Source of the DNA: Bacteroidales bacterium UBA5382
GTDB lineage: Bacteria > Bacteroidota > Bacteroidia > Bacteroidales > Dysgonomonadaceae
DNA length: 56,495 bases
Assembly (NCBI GenBank): GCA_002409745.1
Contig: DHOU01000027.1
Location: forward strand, 1,159-57,653
Direction of reading: 5' to 3'
This document shows positions 45,417 through 53,942 of the stretch, in pieces; the first letter of the stretch is position 1, and every line of letters starts with the position of its first letter. The notes under the pieces are model-generated. The model did not search any database, had not been told where the DNA came from, and was given only the letters and a program-made list of their open reading frames with translations. The position numbers and the translations under genes are program-made.

Positions 45417-46868
45417 ATGAATCAGTATCTTTTACTTTTATCTTCTTTTTTAATCGGCTTTTCGTTGCTGTCGTGCCATACGCCGGTGTCTCCTCCGGAA
45501 GCGGTGATGCCGATCCCTTCAGAGGCGCAGCTTGACTGGCATGAAATGGAAATGAACGCTTTCATTCATTTCACGACCAATACATTTACCGGACTCGAAT
45601 GGGGCTATGGCGATGAAAAACCATCCGTCTTTAATCCAACAGAATTGAATGCGGATCAATGGATATCTACTTTAAAGGAGGCCGGATTTAAGGGTGTCAT
45701 CTTAACCTGCAAGCATCACGATGGGTTTTGTCTGTGGCCTTCGGAATATACGGAGCATTCCGTTAAAAACAGTCCGTATAAAAATGGAAAGGGTGATGTG
45801 GTGAAAGAGGTTAGTGACGCTTGCAAGCGCTACGGGCTTAAGTTCGGAGTCTATCTCTCGCCATGGGATCGTAATCACGGGGCGTATGGAAGCCCTGAGT
45901 ATATTACCTATTATCGCAATCAGTTGAAAGAATTATTTACCCATTACGGCCCGATATTCGAAATGTGGTTTGACGGGGCTAATGGCGGTAACGGTTATTA
46001 TGGCGGTCAAAGGGAAGTGCGCAAGATTGACCGGCAAACCTATTACGATTGGCCGGGTACCCTCGATCTGGTAAGTGGTATCCAGCCACAGGTGCTCTTC
46101 TTTAGCGATGCCGGTCCCGATATTCGTTGGGTCGGAAATGAACAGGGATATGTGGACGAAACGAACTGGAATACCCTTACTCCCGACACGCTGTATGCCG
46201 GCAAGGCGGGTATCGAGAAGTTGTTGAACACCGGTTCGGAGGATGGGCGGAATTGGATTCCTGCCGAAGTAAACGTGTCTATTCGTCCGGGCTGGTTTTA
46301 CCATGCGCAGGAAGATTCGCTTGTAAAAACCCAAAAAGAGTTATTCAATATGTACTTGGCGTCGGTCGGTAGAGGGTCCGTGTGGCTGTTGAATATTCCA
46401 CCCGACCGCAGGGGGCTTATTCATGAGCAGGACATCCAATCTCTGAAAGGGTTGAGGCATCTGATCGATTCGACCTTTGCCCATAATTTGGCCGTAGAGG
46501 CCTCGGTGACGGCAAGCGATTACCGGGGGCGCTCTAAGCAATATGCCCCGCAAAATCTGATTGATGGAAATAAGAATACGTATTGGGCTACCGATGATCC
46601 CGTTACGACGGGTAGTTTCGAAATCGAGTTTTCCGAACCCCAATCGGTTTCATACGTGCTTTTACAAGAATATATTCCGTTGGGACAGCGTGTCCGTTCG
46701 TTCCGTATCGAAGCATGGAAGGACAATCAATGGCAACCTCTTTCCGAGGGAACGACGATCGGATACAAAAGGATTGTTGCCGTGGAAAAGGTAATGACTC
46801 CTAAAATCAAAGTCTCGGTGTTGGATGCGAAAGCATGCCCTGTTTTATCAAATGTCGAAATATATTGA
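45417..46868 (+). CDS. GH29 alpha-L-fucosidase lipoprotein with F5/8-type C domain
   Basis: 483 residues. Lipobox LLSC with Cys20. GH29 core with CKHHDGFCLWPSEYTEHSV and the nucleophile D186 in EMWFDGANG; the C-terminal part (about 345-483) is a discoidin/CBM32-like domain (ASDYRGRSKQYAPQNLIDGN, YWATDD). The layout resembles GH29 subfamily B enzymes that act on alpha-1,3/1,4-fucose in branched (Lewis-type) structures; that subfamily call is an inference. It is followed 108 bp later by a second GH29 gene of different type. Confidence 0.92.
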   Translation: MNQYLLLLSSFLIGFSLLSCHTPVSPPEAVMPIPSEAQLDWHEMEMNAFIHFTTNTFTGLEWGYGDEKPSVFNPTELNADQWISTLKEAGFKGVILTCKHHDGFCLWPSEYTEHSVKNSPYKNGKGDVVKEVSDACKRYGLKFGVYLSPWDRNHGAYGSPEYITYYRNQLKELFTHYGPIFEMWFDGANGGNGYYGGQREVRKIDRQTYYDWPGTLDLVSGIQPQVLFFSDAGPDIRWVGNEQGYVDETNWNTLTPDTLYAGKAGIEKLLNTGSEDGRNWIPAEVNVSIRPGWFYHAQEDSLVKTQKELFNMYLASVGRGSVWLLNIPPDRRGLIHEQDIQSLKGLRHLIDSTFAHNLAVEASVTASDYRGRSKQYAPQNLIDGNKNTYWATDDPVTTGSFEIEFSEPQSVSYVLLQEYIPLGQRVRSFRIEAWKDNQWQPLSEGTTIGYKRIVAVEKVMTPKIKVSVLDAKACPVLSNVEIY

Positions 46869-46976
46869 GAGATGCGAGTAAACATACCGGGATATAAAAA
46901 TAAGAAAGTGGCTGAATGGGGCATTCCTACATCGGACGGGGTGAATAATTGTTTCCGGAAAGAGAGAGCAAGGGGG

Positions 46977-48371
46977 ATGAATCGAAAATATTTTTTGGCT
47001 ATATGCGCATTGCTGTTGTCGATGGCGTTGCAGGCGCAACAGGGCTTTGTGCATGAACGGTCGCACGGATATGTGTGGCCGGAAGAAAAAGACGTGCTGG
47101 AGAAACTCGACCGCTGGCAGGACCTGAAATTTGGGGTATTGTTCCATTGGGGACTCTATTCGGTGCCCGGCATTGTGGAGTCGTGGTCGATTTGCTCGGA
47201 GGATGTCGATTGGATACCGCGAGACAGTACCCTCTCGTATGAAGATTATAAGAAATGGTACTGGGGACTGAAGGATCGTTTTAATCCGGTCGATTTCAAT
47301 CCCGATCAATGGAGCGAAGTCATGCAGCAGGCGGGAATGAAGTATGCGATCTTCACCACAAAACACCATGACGGCTTTTGTCTGTTCGACAGCAAGGAAA
47401 CCGATTTTTCCATCGCGCACGGGCCGTTCGGGAATCATCCGAAGGCCGATGCGGCGCGTTTCGTATTCGAGGCTTTCCGTAAAAAAGATTTCATGGTGGG
47501 GGCTTACTTCTCAAAACCCGACTGGCATAGCCAGAATTACTGGTGGGACTATTATGCTACGCCCAACCGGAATGTCAACTATAAAATCGAACGTCATCCG
47601 CAACGCTGGGAGAATTTCCGCCGGTTTACCTATCATCAAATTGAAGAGTTGATGACCGGCTACGGCGACCTCGACATCCTTTGGCTCGACGGCGGATGGG
47701 TAGCTGCTCCCCGCCAGGATATCGGAATGGATGACATCGCCGCTATGGCGCGCCGCAATCAACCCGGAATGCTGATTGTCGACCGTACCATCCGGGGAAA
47801 ATATGAGAATTATCAAACGCCCGAACGGTCGATTCCTGCCGAACAGCTTCCCTATCCGTGGGAGAGTTGCATCCCCTTGAGCAGCGATTGGGGATGGATT
47901 CCCGACGCGAAGTTCAAGTCGCCGGCCGAGGTCATCGCTTTGTTGATCGAAGTCACGGCGAAAGGAGGAAATCTCTTGCTCGGGGTAGGGCCCACGCCGC
48001 AAGGCCTCATTCAGCCCGAAGTGGCTGTTATCCTAAAGCAGATTGGGGATTGGCTCGACCTCAATGGCCGCGGCATTTATCATACGCGTATCACTCCGCA
48101 ATATCATAGCGGAAATGTCTGGTTTACCGCCGCGAAAGATCCGCAAACTCTCTATGCTCATTATATTCCGCCGCACGGAGAGGAATCGCCTGACTTTATC
48201 GAATGGGAAGGGAATGCTCCGGTCAGAGGGACTAAGATGATATGCCTGCAAACCAACAAGCCTGTAAAATGGCGCCTTGTCGATAACAAAACTCGGATAA
48301 CCTTGCCGAAAATGAAAAATAAAACTACCTTGCCGCTTGTTTTTACATATCAAAAAGATATAGAACGATGA
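46977..48371 (+). CDS. GH29 alpha-L-fucosidase, second type, exported
   Basis: 464 residues. Signal peptide MNRKYFLAICALLLSMALQAQ. GH29 core with KFGVLFHWGLYSVPG, TTKHHDGFCLFDSKETDF and the nucleophile D238 in DILWLDGGW; GGNLLLGVGPTPQG follows. No discoidin domain, so it differs from its neighbour and may serve another fucose linkage. I chose the ATG at 46977 (AGGGGG before it) over one 35 codons earlier because the signal peptide begins there. It overlaps the GH3 gene by four bases. Confidence 0.93.
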   Translation: MNRKYFLAICALLLSMALQAQQGFVHERSHGYVWPEEKDVLEKLDRWQDLKFGVLFHWGLYSVPGIVESWSICSEDVDWIPRDSTLSYEDYKKWYWGLKDRFNPVDFNPDQWSEVMQQAGMKYAIFTTKHHDGFCLFDSKETDFSIAHGPFGNHPKADAARFVFEAFRKKDFMVGAYFSKPDWHSQNYWWDYYATPNRNVNYKIERHPQRWENFRRFTYHQIEELMTGYGDLDILWLDGGWVAAPRQDIGMDDIAAMARRNQPGMLIVDRTIRGKYENYQTPERSIPAEQLPYPWESCIPLSSDWGWIPDAKFKSPAEVIALLIEVTAKGGNLLLGVGPTPQGLIQPEVAVILKQIGDWLDLNGRGIYHTRITPQYHSGNVWFTAAKDPQTLYAHYIPPHGEESPDFIEWEGNAPVRGTKMICLQTNKPVKWRLVDNKTRITLPKMKNKTTLPLVFTYQKDIER

Positions 48372-50731
48372 AGTGTAATCTCCGAATAATGGTGTGGTGT
48401 TGTTTATGCGCCGTAATTCAGTTCTCTTTTGCGCAAAAAGGATATAAAGACTCCTCCGCGCCGGTCGATGAACGGGTGAAAGACCTGCTTGCACGGATGA
48501 CCGTCGAGGAAAAGATCGGTCAGCTATGCAGTCCGACGGGATGGGAAATGTACGAAAAAGTCGACGGTCACACCGTGCGCGTATCATCCGCTTTCAAAGA
48601 AAAGATGCAGGACATGCCGGTTGGGCTGTTTTGGGCCACGCTTCGTGCCGACCCCTGGACACGTAAAACGCTCGAAACGGGACTGACCCCTGAGCTGGCG
48701 GCGAAAGCGCTCAATGAGTTGCAACGGTATGCCATCGAACACACGCGTCTGGGCATTCCGCTGCTCTTTGCCGAGGAGTGCCCTCATGGGCATATGGCCA
48801 TCGGGACGACGGTTTTTCCCACCTCTTTGGCGCAGTCGGGGACATTCAATCCTGACCTCATAGAGCAAATGGCTACCGCTATTGCAGCCGAGGCGCGTTT
48901 GCAGGGAGCGCATATCGGCTACGGCCCTATTCTGGATGTTGCGCGCGATCCCCGGTGGTCGAGAATGGAGGAAACATTCGGCGAAGATCCTGTGTTGACG
49001 GGCATCATCGGCAGCGCTTTCGTAAAGGGATTGCAGGGCGATGACTTCCGCGACGGACGCCATGTCTATTCCACCCTCAAGCATTTTGCCGCTTATGGCA
49101 TTCCTTCGGGAGGACATAACGGCCAAAAGGCGAATATCGGCTTGCGCGAGCTGTTTTCCGATCATCTCGAGCCGTTCAGGATCGCCATCGGTGCGGGCGC
49201 CAAAACCATTATGACTTCTTATAATTCCATCGACGGTATTCCTTGTACGGGAAATAATTTCCTTTTAACCGATATCCTGCGCGGGCAATGGGGGTTCGAC
49301 GGATTTGTCTTTTCGGATCTCGGCAGTATCGAAGGACTTGCCACGACGCATCGCATGGCCCCCGACATTCAATATGCGGCGGCGATAGCCTTGCAGGCCG
49401 GATTGGATGTCGATTTGGGCGGTAAGGCATTCGGGAATAACCTGAAGCAGGCGTTGGAAGATGATTTGGTGACGATGGCCGATATCGACCGGGCGGTTGC
49501 GAATGTGTTGGCGTTGAAATTCGGGATGGGACTGTTCGAAAATCCCTATGTCGATCCCCCACAAGCAGCTCGTTTTGTGCACAACGACAAGCATAAGCGG
49601 TTGGCACGCGAAGTGGCGCGGCAGGGAACCGTGTTGTTGAAAAACGAGGAGGGCTTATTGCCGTTGTCGAAGACCATCGGATCTATTGCCGTCATCGGAC
49701 CCAATGCCGATAACCTGTATAACCAATTGGGCGATTATACGGCGCCGCAAAAGCGATCGGACATCGTTACCGTCCTCGATGGCATACGTGCCGCAGTCGG
49801 CCCGGAGACCGTTGTCCGTTATGCTCGGGGATGCGCCGTACGCGACACGACGCAAAGCGATATTGCCGGTGCGGTGCGGATCGCTCGGCAATCCGATGCG
49901 GTCGTGCTGGTGGTCGGCGGATCGAGTGCCCGGGATTTCAAAACCGAGTATATCGCCACGGGGGCCGCTACGGTCACGGCGCAGAAAGAGGATATGCTCT
50001 CCGACATGGAGTCGGGTGAAGGGTACGACCGCAGCACGCTCGACCTGATGGGCGACCAACTCGAACTGCTCGATGCGCTTGCTGCAACCGGCAAGCCGCT
50101 CATTGTCGTGTATATTCAGGGGCGGCCGCTTAATATGAACCTTGCCTTGCAAAAAGCCGGAGCGTTGCTCACGGCGTGGTATCCCGGGGAGGAAGGCGGG
50201 CACGCCATAGCCGATATCCTGTTCGGCGACTACAATCCCGCAGGCCGTCTGCCGGTATCGGTGCCGAGATCGGTGGGACAGTTGCCGGTGTACTATTCGT
50301 TGGGTAAGCAGGCCGATTATGTCGAAGAAAGTAGTTCCCCGTTGTTTCCGTTCGGATATGGATTGAGTTACACGTCTTTTCGTTACGATGCGCTGTCTAT
50401 TCAAGTAGACGATAGTACCGTCAATATCCGTTGCACCGTAACCAATACGGGAGAGCGTGACGGCGACGAAGTCGTGCAGTTATATCTTAGGGATGACGTC
50501 AGTTCGGTTGTTACGCCGCCGATCCAATTAAAGGACTTCCGTCGCCTCGGTTTGCGTAAAGGCGAGTCGAAGCAAATCTCGTTCGTCTTAAATGAAGACG
50601 ATCTGGCGTTCTATAACCTGTATTTGGTGCGAAAGGCTGAGCCGGGCGACTTCACTGTACTGATCGGCGCTTCGGCAAGCGATATCCGGTTGAACGGAAC
50701 CTTCCGGTGGAAAGGAAATGGCGAAAGATGA
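48368..50731 (+). CDS. GH3 family beta-glycosidase, exported
   Basis: 787 residues. Signal peptide ending near SFAQ. Domains: (beta/alpha)8 barrel (about 30-390) with the nucleophile D317 in GFVFSDLGS, where SDW is more common; alpha/beta sandwich (about 410-630, with TVLLKNEEGLLPL and AWYPGEEGGHAIADILFGDYNPAGRLPVS); fibronectin III-like domain to the end (NTGERDGDEVVQLYLRDD). GH3 enzymes remove terminal beta-glucose, xylose or, in some clades, other sugars; the exact one is open. The start overlaps the GH29 stop (ATGA). Last gene of the PUL. Confidence 0.94.
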   Translation: MKCNLRIMVWCCLCAVIQFSFAQKGYKDSSAPVDERVKDLLARMTVEEKIGQLCSPTGWEMYEKVDGHTVRVSSAFKEKMQDMPVGLFWATLRADPWTRKTLETGLTPELAAKALNELQRYAIEHTRLGIPLLFAEECPHGHMAIGTTVFPTSLAQSGTFNPDLIEQMATAIAAEARLQGAHIGYGPILDVARDPRWSRMEETFGEDPVLTGIIGSAFVKGLQGDDFRDGRHVYSTLKHFAAYGIPSGGHNGQKANIGLRELFSDHLEPFRIAIGAGAKTIMTSYNSIDGIPCTGNNFLLTDILRGQWGFDGFVFSDLGSIEGLATTHRMAPDIQYAAAIALQAGLDVDLGGKAFGNNLKQALEDDLVTMADIDRAVANVLALKFGMGLFENPYVDPPQAARFVHNDKHKRLAREVARQGTVLLKNEEGLLPLSKTIGSIAVIGPNADNLYNQLGDYTAPQKRSDIVTVLDGIRAAVGPETVVRYARGCAVRDTTQSDIAGAVRIARQSDAVVLVVGGSSARDFKTEYIATGAATVTAQKEDMLSDMESGEGYDRSTLDLMGDQLELLDALAATGKPLIVVYIQGRPLNMNLALQKAGALLTAWYPGEEGGHAIADILFGDYNPAGRLPVSVPRSVGQLPVYYSLGKQADYVEESSSPLFPFGYGLSYTSFRYDALSIQVDDSTVNIRCTVTNTGERDGDEVVQLYLRDDVSSVVTPPIQLKDFRRLGLRKGESKQISFVLNEDDLAFYNLYLVRKAEPGDFTVLIGASASDIRLNGTFRWKGNGER

Positions 50732-50777
50732 TATAACGCGTGTATCGGTTGGGAGTGCAAGGGGCGCGTAACCGGAA

Positions 50778-51113
50778 AAATTTGATTTTGTCACCTTCTA
50801 AATTGATTGTAATGGTCGTGCAATCGATGTCTGAGGTCGCTAAATCGATATTGCAGTTAATGCATTTTCTTCTGAATGGAATGCAAATGCTATTGACTAT
50901 TGTGCAAGTACATTCAACCGGTGTTCATTTTAGATTGGATACCTTGCAATTGATATTGTCGGTCTCGCAATTAACATTGGCAGGACTGCAATCGATATCG
51001 GATTTCAAACATTGGATTCTGACAGTCGTGCAAGTGATGTTGACCTTTATACATGATGATACGTTTGTAATGCATGAAAGAGTGAAACGAATGCAATGAA
51101 TATCGGATGAACT
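50778..51113. repeat. degenerate 21-bp tandem repeat array
   Basis: Units fall in register every 21 bp (50778, 50799, 50820, 50841 and so on to 51093, 16 in all), with consensus close to GCAATTGATATTGNCNNTCNT; the clearest start at 50946, 50967 and 50988. The frame starting at 50740 stays open through the array to 51099, giving seven-residue repeats such as LILSVSQ, LTLAGLQ and WILTVVQ. I regard the DNA repeat as primary and the ORF as a by-product of a 21-bp (seven-codon) period. Confidence 0.85.
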
Positions 51114-51306
51114 TCGAAATGATAGAATTAAAAAAACAAAATAGTGCTATATACCAGAATAAATGTATCTTAACTTGATAGATGGGGATATTCTTTAATA
51201 TAAATATGTCGTAATGCAACTTTAGAGAGTTAAAGTAAATTAAAGTTGAATAACGGGTCAACTTATGTCCTATCTTTGTCCTATTAACTATTAAATTTCA
51301 AAGAAA
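51114..51306. other. AT-rich gap with promoter of the next gene
   Basis: After the repeat array the DNA is AT-rich with no gene. AAGTTGA at 51243-51249 and TCAACTT at 51258-51264 form an inverted repeat between the -33 and -7 boxes of the following promoter and may be an operator. Confidence 0.45.
51246..51278 (+). promoter_or_regulatory. promoter of the unknown 226-residue protein
   Basis: TTG at 51246-51248, 22-bp spacer, exact TATCTTTG at 51271-51278; start codon 28 bp on. Confidence 0.65.
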
Positions 51307-51987
51307 ATGGATAAAAAGACATTGAATTTCTTTGAGATGACTTACACCACCAACGATCTGATGCAGGCCAATCTCACCCGGTTGGAACCCTATCCTCAAT
51401 TGACAAAGGATGCGGCATTGTTGAACACCACCCTCGGCACTACCGGCGGCGTGATGAAAGAAGTACAAAAAGATACCTCGGGCGCTACCGATGACAAATC
51501 GAATGCCCGGATGGCGGCTATTCTCAAAACGGTTTCCGTTGCGCGCCGCGCCAGCGTGTATCCGATGCTGACCAATAACCGTCAACTCTTCGAACAGCTC
51601 GATATTCAGAAAAGCGATTTGACACGTTTGGCGCAAACGGCTCTTACCGAACGGCTCAACGGCGTTTACGACGATGTGGTTTCCATTCAGGAACCGATTG
51701 CGGGGATGGGCGTTCCGCCCGAAGAAACGGTGGAGATGCGCACGCTCATCGATGCCTACGCCAAGTATAAAGCCGTTCCCCGCACGCTGACGGCGCAGCA
51801 CAAGACGCTTAACCAATCGAGTCTTCCTGCCCTGAAGAAAGAGCTCCGCACCATCCTCGACCGGCTCGACCGACTGATGTTGGTCTTCGAAGGCACGTCT
51901 TTCTACGAAGATTATCGCAATGCCCGCATCATCATCGACCGTACCGGACATGAACCGGAAGAGGGAGACAAGGGGACAAAGGGATGA
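51307..51987 (+). CDS. hypothetical protein, helical, repeat-encoded C-terminus
   Basis: 226 residues, no signal peptide or membrane helix. It looks wholly alpha-helical, with repeated Leu/Arg spacing (LFEQLDIQKSDLTRLAQTAL; LKKELRTILDRLDRLML). I do not recognise a family with confidence. The last residues, EPEEGDKGTKG, are encoded by the purine-rich GGGAGACAAGGGGACAAAGGG string seen at the left edge of the window, so the repeat has entered the coding end. Single-gene unit with its own promoter. Confidence 0.7.
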   Translation: MDKKTLNFFEMTYTTNDLMQANLTRLEPYPQLTKDAALLNTTLGTTGGVMKEVQKDTSGATDDKSNARMAAILKTVSVARRASVYPMLTNNRQLFEQLDIQKSDLTRLAQTALTERLNGVYDDVVSIQEPIAGMGVPPEETVEMRTLIDAYAKYKAVPRTLTAQHKTLNQSSLPALKKELRTILDRLDRLMLVFEGTSFYEDYRNARIIIDRTGHEPEEGDKGTKG

Positions 51988-52439
51988 CGATATACGGCTA
52001 TGCCTAATAATGGCGAACGCCGATAGGTGAAGACCGGTGACGAAGGGCTAAAAAGAGAAAGGAGGCCATGATTACAGCGGGAGTGTCGCTTTGAGCGACG
52101 CCCCCTGTAACGGAGTTACGCCTCCATTACAGGCAAGCGTATTATCATGCGATTCTTAGCGGAATCTAATTCATGAAAAAGCATTTATGAGGAATTCTTA
52201 ATTTGTCCATCACACAATAAGAGCCGGCAACCTGACGGATAATCATCAGAGAAAGGGATGAAGGATAATGACTCTTCCCTTCCTCTCCGCTCGTGGAGTT
52301 CCGGAATTTGTTATGTGAACCGTGATGCATGTTATTGGTAACCGCTATGGGTGAATGTAAGAAAATAACGGCAATTTCCTTTTTTTATTGTCGCTCATAG
52401 AAAATATCCTTAAAATCACGGTGACATACTTTTTTTGCC
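51988..52439. other. 450-bp gap with structured repeat and no gene
   Basis: It holds a short GAAGACCGGTGACG string (52028-52041), the palindromic element at 52072-52134, and then about 300 bp in which I see no ORF, tRNA or consensus promoter until the -7 box at 52440. Confidence 0.6.
52072..52134. repeat. palindromic element, copy 2, with second hairpin
   Basis: TTACAG (52072-52077), core GGGAGTGTCGCT / AGCGACGCCCC, CTGTAA (52105-52110), then CGGAG...CTCC and TTACAG (52127-52132). CTGTAA can pair with the TTACAG on either side, so two hairpins exclude each other. The core matches 4733-4767. Confidence 0.75.
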
Positions 52440-52447
52440 TATCTTTG
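52440..52447 (+). promoter_or_regulatory. TlpA lipoprotein promoter, -7 box
   Basis: Exact TATCTTTG, 27 bp before the ATG at 52474, with no clear -33. Confidence 0.55.
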
Positions 52448-52473
52448 CTCCTTATAAATATAAAAAAGTAAAA

Positions 52474-53589
52474 ATGAAAAGGACAGTCTTTTTTTTAACG
52501 GTGATGGCTCTTTTGTTTTCTTGCCAACAAAGTAAGAATTATACGGTTAAGGGTAAGGTAGCCGATCCTGCTTACGAAGGAAAAAATGTATACGTGCAAG
52601 CAATCAGCGGCGATGAAATGGTTACCGTCGACACTCTTACGATAACCGATAATGCGTTTACTCTTAAGGGTGAAGCCGATACTACTGTGTTGCGCTTCAT
52701 TGCGTTGGATGAAACGGTTAACCCCGAAAAACCGTCCCGTATTCCGGTACTCGTGGAGCCGGGTACGATTGAAATCAACTTCGATTCGGTTATTACCGTC
52801 AAAGGAACAGCGGTAAATAATGCCTATAACGATTTTCGTCTTCATCAAAGAGACCTCACGACAGAGATCCGGAGCGTAGTCGATCAATATAATAAAGCTC
52901 ATTCCGAAGGAACAATAACGGATGCTTTGGAGAAAGAAATAAATGTAGCGTATGACCGCATTAGCGGCGAAATCGATAGTCTCAACTTCCATTTTGTGAA
53001 AGAGAATATAAAAAACGATCTCGGTCAATATCTATTCATGGCTTCGGCTTCGATGTTCAGTCCCGAAAAGCAGAAAGAAATTCTGGCTTTGACCGATGAC
53101 GAGTTTAAGGCGAATGCCAATATTCAACGGATCGTAGAGCGCCTTGAAAATTATGAGAATGTTGCCGTCGGTAAGAAATTTGTCGATTTCACTTTAAAAG
53201 ATCCTCAGGGAAAAGACGTTTCTCTTTCCGATTATGCCGGAAAAGGGAAAGTGGTATTGGTTGACTTTTGGGCTTCTTGGTGCGGACCGTGTCGCGATGA
53301 AATGCCCAATGTGGTGGAAGCTTACAAAAAATATAAAAATAAAGATTTCGAAGTTGTAGGCGTTTCCCTCGATCAGGAGCACGAAAAATGGGTGAAAGGC
53401 ATTCAAGACTTACAAATTACCTGGCCGCAAATGTCGGATCTCAACTATTGGGATAGCCCCGTCGTTAATCTGTATGCTATCAACGGCATTCCTCATACCG
53501 TTCTTATCGGCAAGGACGGAACCATTATCGAAAAAGATTTGAGAGGCGAAGAGTTACATAAAAAGCTGGATGAGTTGCTTGCTCAATAA
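52474..53589 (+). CDS. TlpA-like thioredoxin-fold lipoprotein with DUF4369 domain
   Basis: 371 residues. Lipoprotein signal MKRTVFFLTVMALLFSC (Cys17). An N-terminal DUF4369-type beta domain (about 22-130: YTVKGKVADPAYEGKNVYVQ), a helical middle, and a C-terminal TlpA/AhpC-type thioredoxin domain (about 235-371) with the redox motif WCGPC (W269, C270, C273). It would reduce disulfides in envelope proteins, facing the periplasm. The thirteen codons before 52474 overlap the -7 box, so the start is the ATG at 52474. Confidence 0.92.
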   Translation: MKRTVFFLTVMALLFSCQQSKNYTVKGKVADPAYEGKNVYVQAISGDEMVTVDTLTITDNAFTLKGEADTTVLRFIALDETVNPEKPSRIPVLVEPGTIEINFDSVITVKGTAVNNAYNDFRLHQRDLTTEIRSVVDQYNKAHSEGTITDALEKEINVAYDRISGEIDSLNFHFVKENIKNDLGQYLFMASASMFSPEKQKEILALTDDEFKANANIQRIVERLENYENVAVGKKFVDFTLKDPQGKDVSLSDYAGKGKVVLVDFWASWCGPCRDEMPNVVEAYKKYKNKDFEVVGVSLDQEHEKWVKGIQDLQITWPQMSDLNYWDSPVVNLYAINGIPHTVLIGKDGTIIEKDLRGEELHKKLDELLAQ

Positions 53590-53603
53590 TTCTTTTTAGC
53601 TGC

Positions 53604-53792
53604 TTAGAAACTGTTTTGAATTTTTTTATGCGGTGTTTTTTAGGTTTTTTTTGATGGATTTGGGCTTTCGTTTCGCATCGAATAGCGGGCTATTGGAAAG
53701 AAAGGAAAGTTCAAAGGCGTAAAAAAGGGCAAAAAACAGCATAAAAGAATAAACAAAATTAGATCATTCGGAAAATTCAAAACAGTTTCTTA
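53604..53792. mobile_element. 183-bp MITE with 18-bp terminal inverted repeats
   Basis: GAAACTGTTTTGAATTTT at 53607-53624 and its exact reverse complement at 53772-53789. TTA flanks both ends (53604-53606 and 53790-53792), a three-base target duplication as left by IS5-group elements. The inner sequence has further complementarity (TATGCGGTGTTTTTT near 53627 and CAAAAAACAGCATA near 53731). No ORF. It separates the TlpA gene from a terminator. Confidence 0.8.
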
Positions 53793-53802
53793 ATACGAAG
53801 AG

Positions 53803-53846
53803 AGGACTCAGGATGTGTCGGAATCGGTACAGCCTGAGTCCTTTTT
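53803..53846 (+). terminator. terminator downstream of the MITE
   Basis: AGGACTCAGG, a 20-nt loop, CCTGAGTCCT, TTTTC. It was presumably the TlpA gene's terminator before the MITE inserted between them. Confidence 0.8.
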
Positions 53847-53924
53847 CAGTCTTCATTTTATCTTTGTTTGTTGATGTTGTAAACTAAAAAACCTGAATTA
53901 GCGGATTAATTTAAAATTTATACC

Positions 53925-53932
53925 TACTTTTG
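53925..53932 (+). promoter_or_regulatory. amidase operon promoter, -7 box
   Basis: Exact TACTTTTG, only 10 bp before the ATG at 53943, so the leader is very short or translation begins at the ATG at 53949. Confidence 0.55.
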
Positions 53933-53942
53933 CAACAAACAA

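Noticed and set aside
37607..50731. xyloglucan utilization locus
   Set aside because: No GH5, GH9, GH31 or GH95 gene accompanies the GH35/GH29/GH3 set.
50740..51099. 119-residue protein-coding gene after the GH3 gene
   Set aside because: The frame is explained by a 21-bp DNA repeat period; composition is low-complexity and no promoter or recognisable domain is seen. Kept as a repeat.
52140..52430. degraded insertion sequence or RNA gene
   Set aside because: Some short inverted stretches exist, but there is no transposase fragment, no tRNA-like fold and no clear ends.
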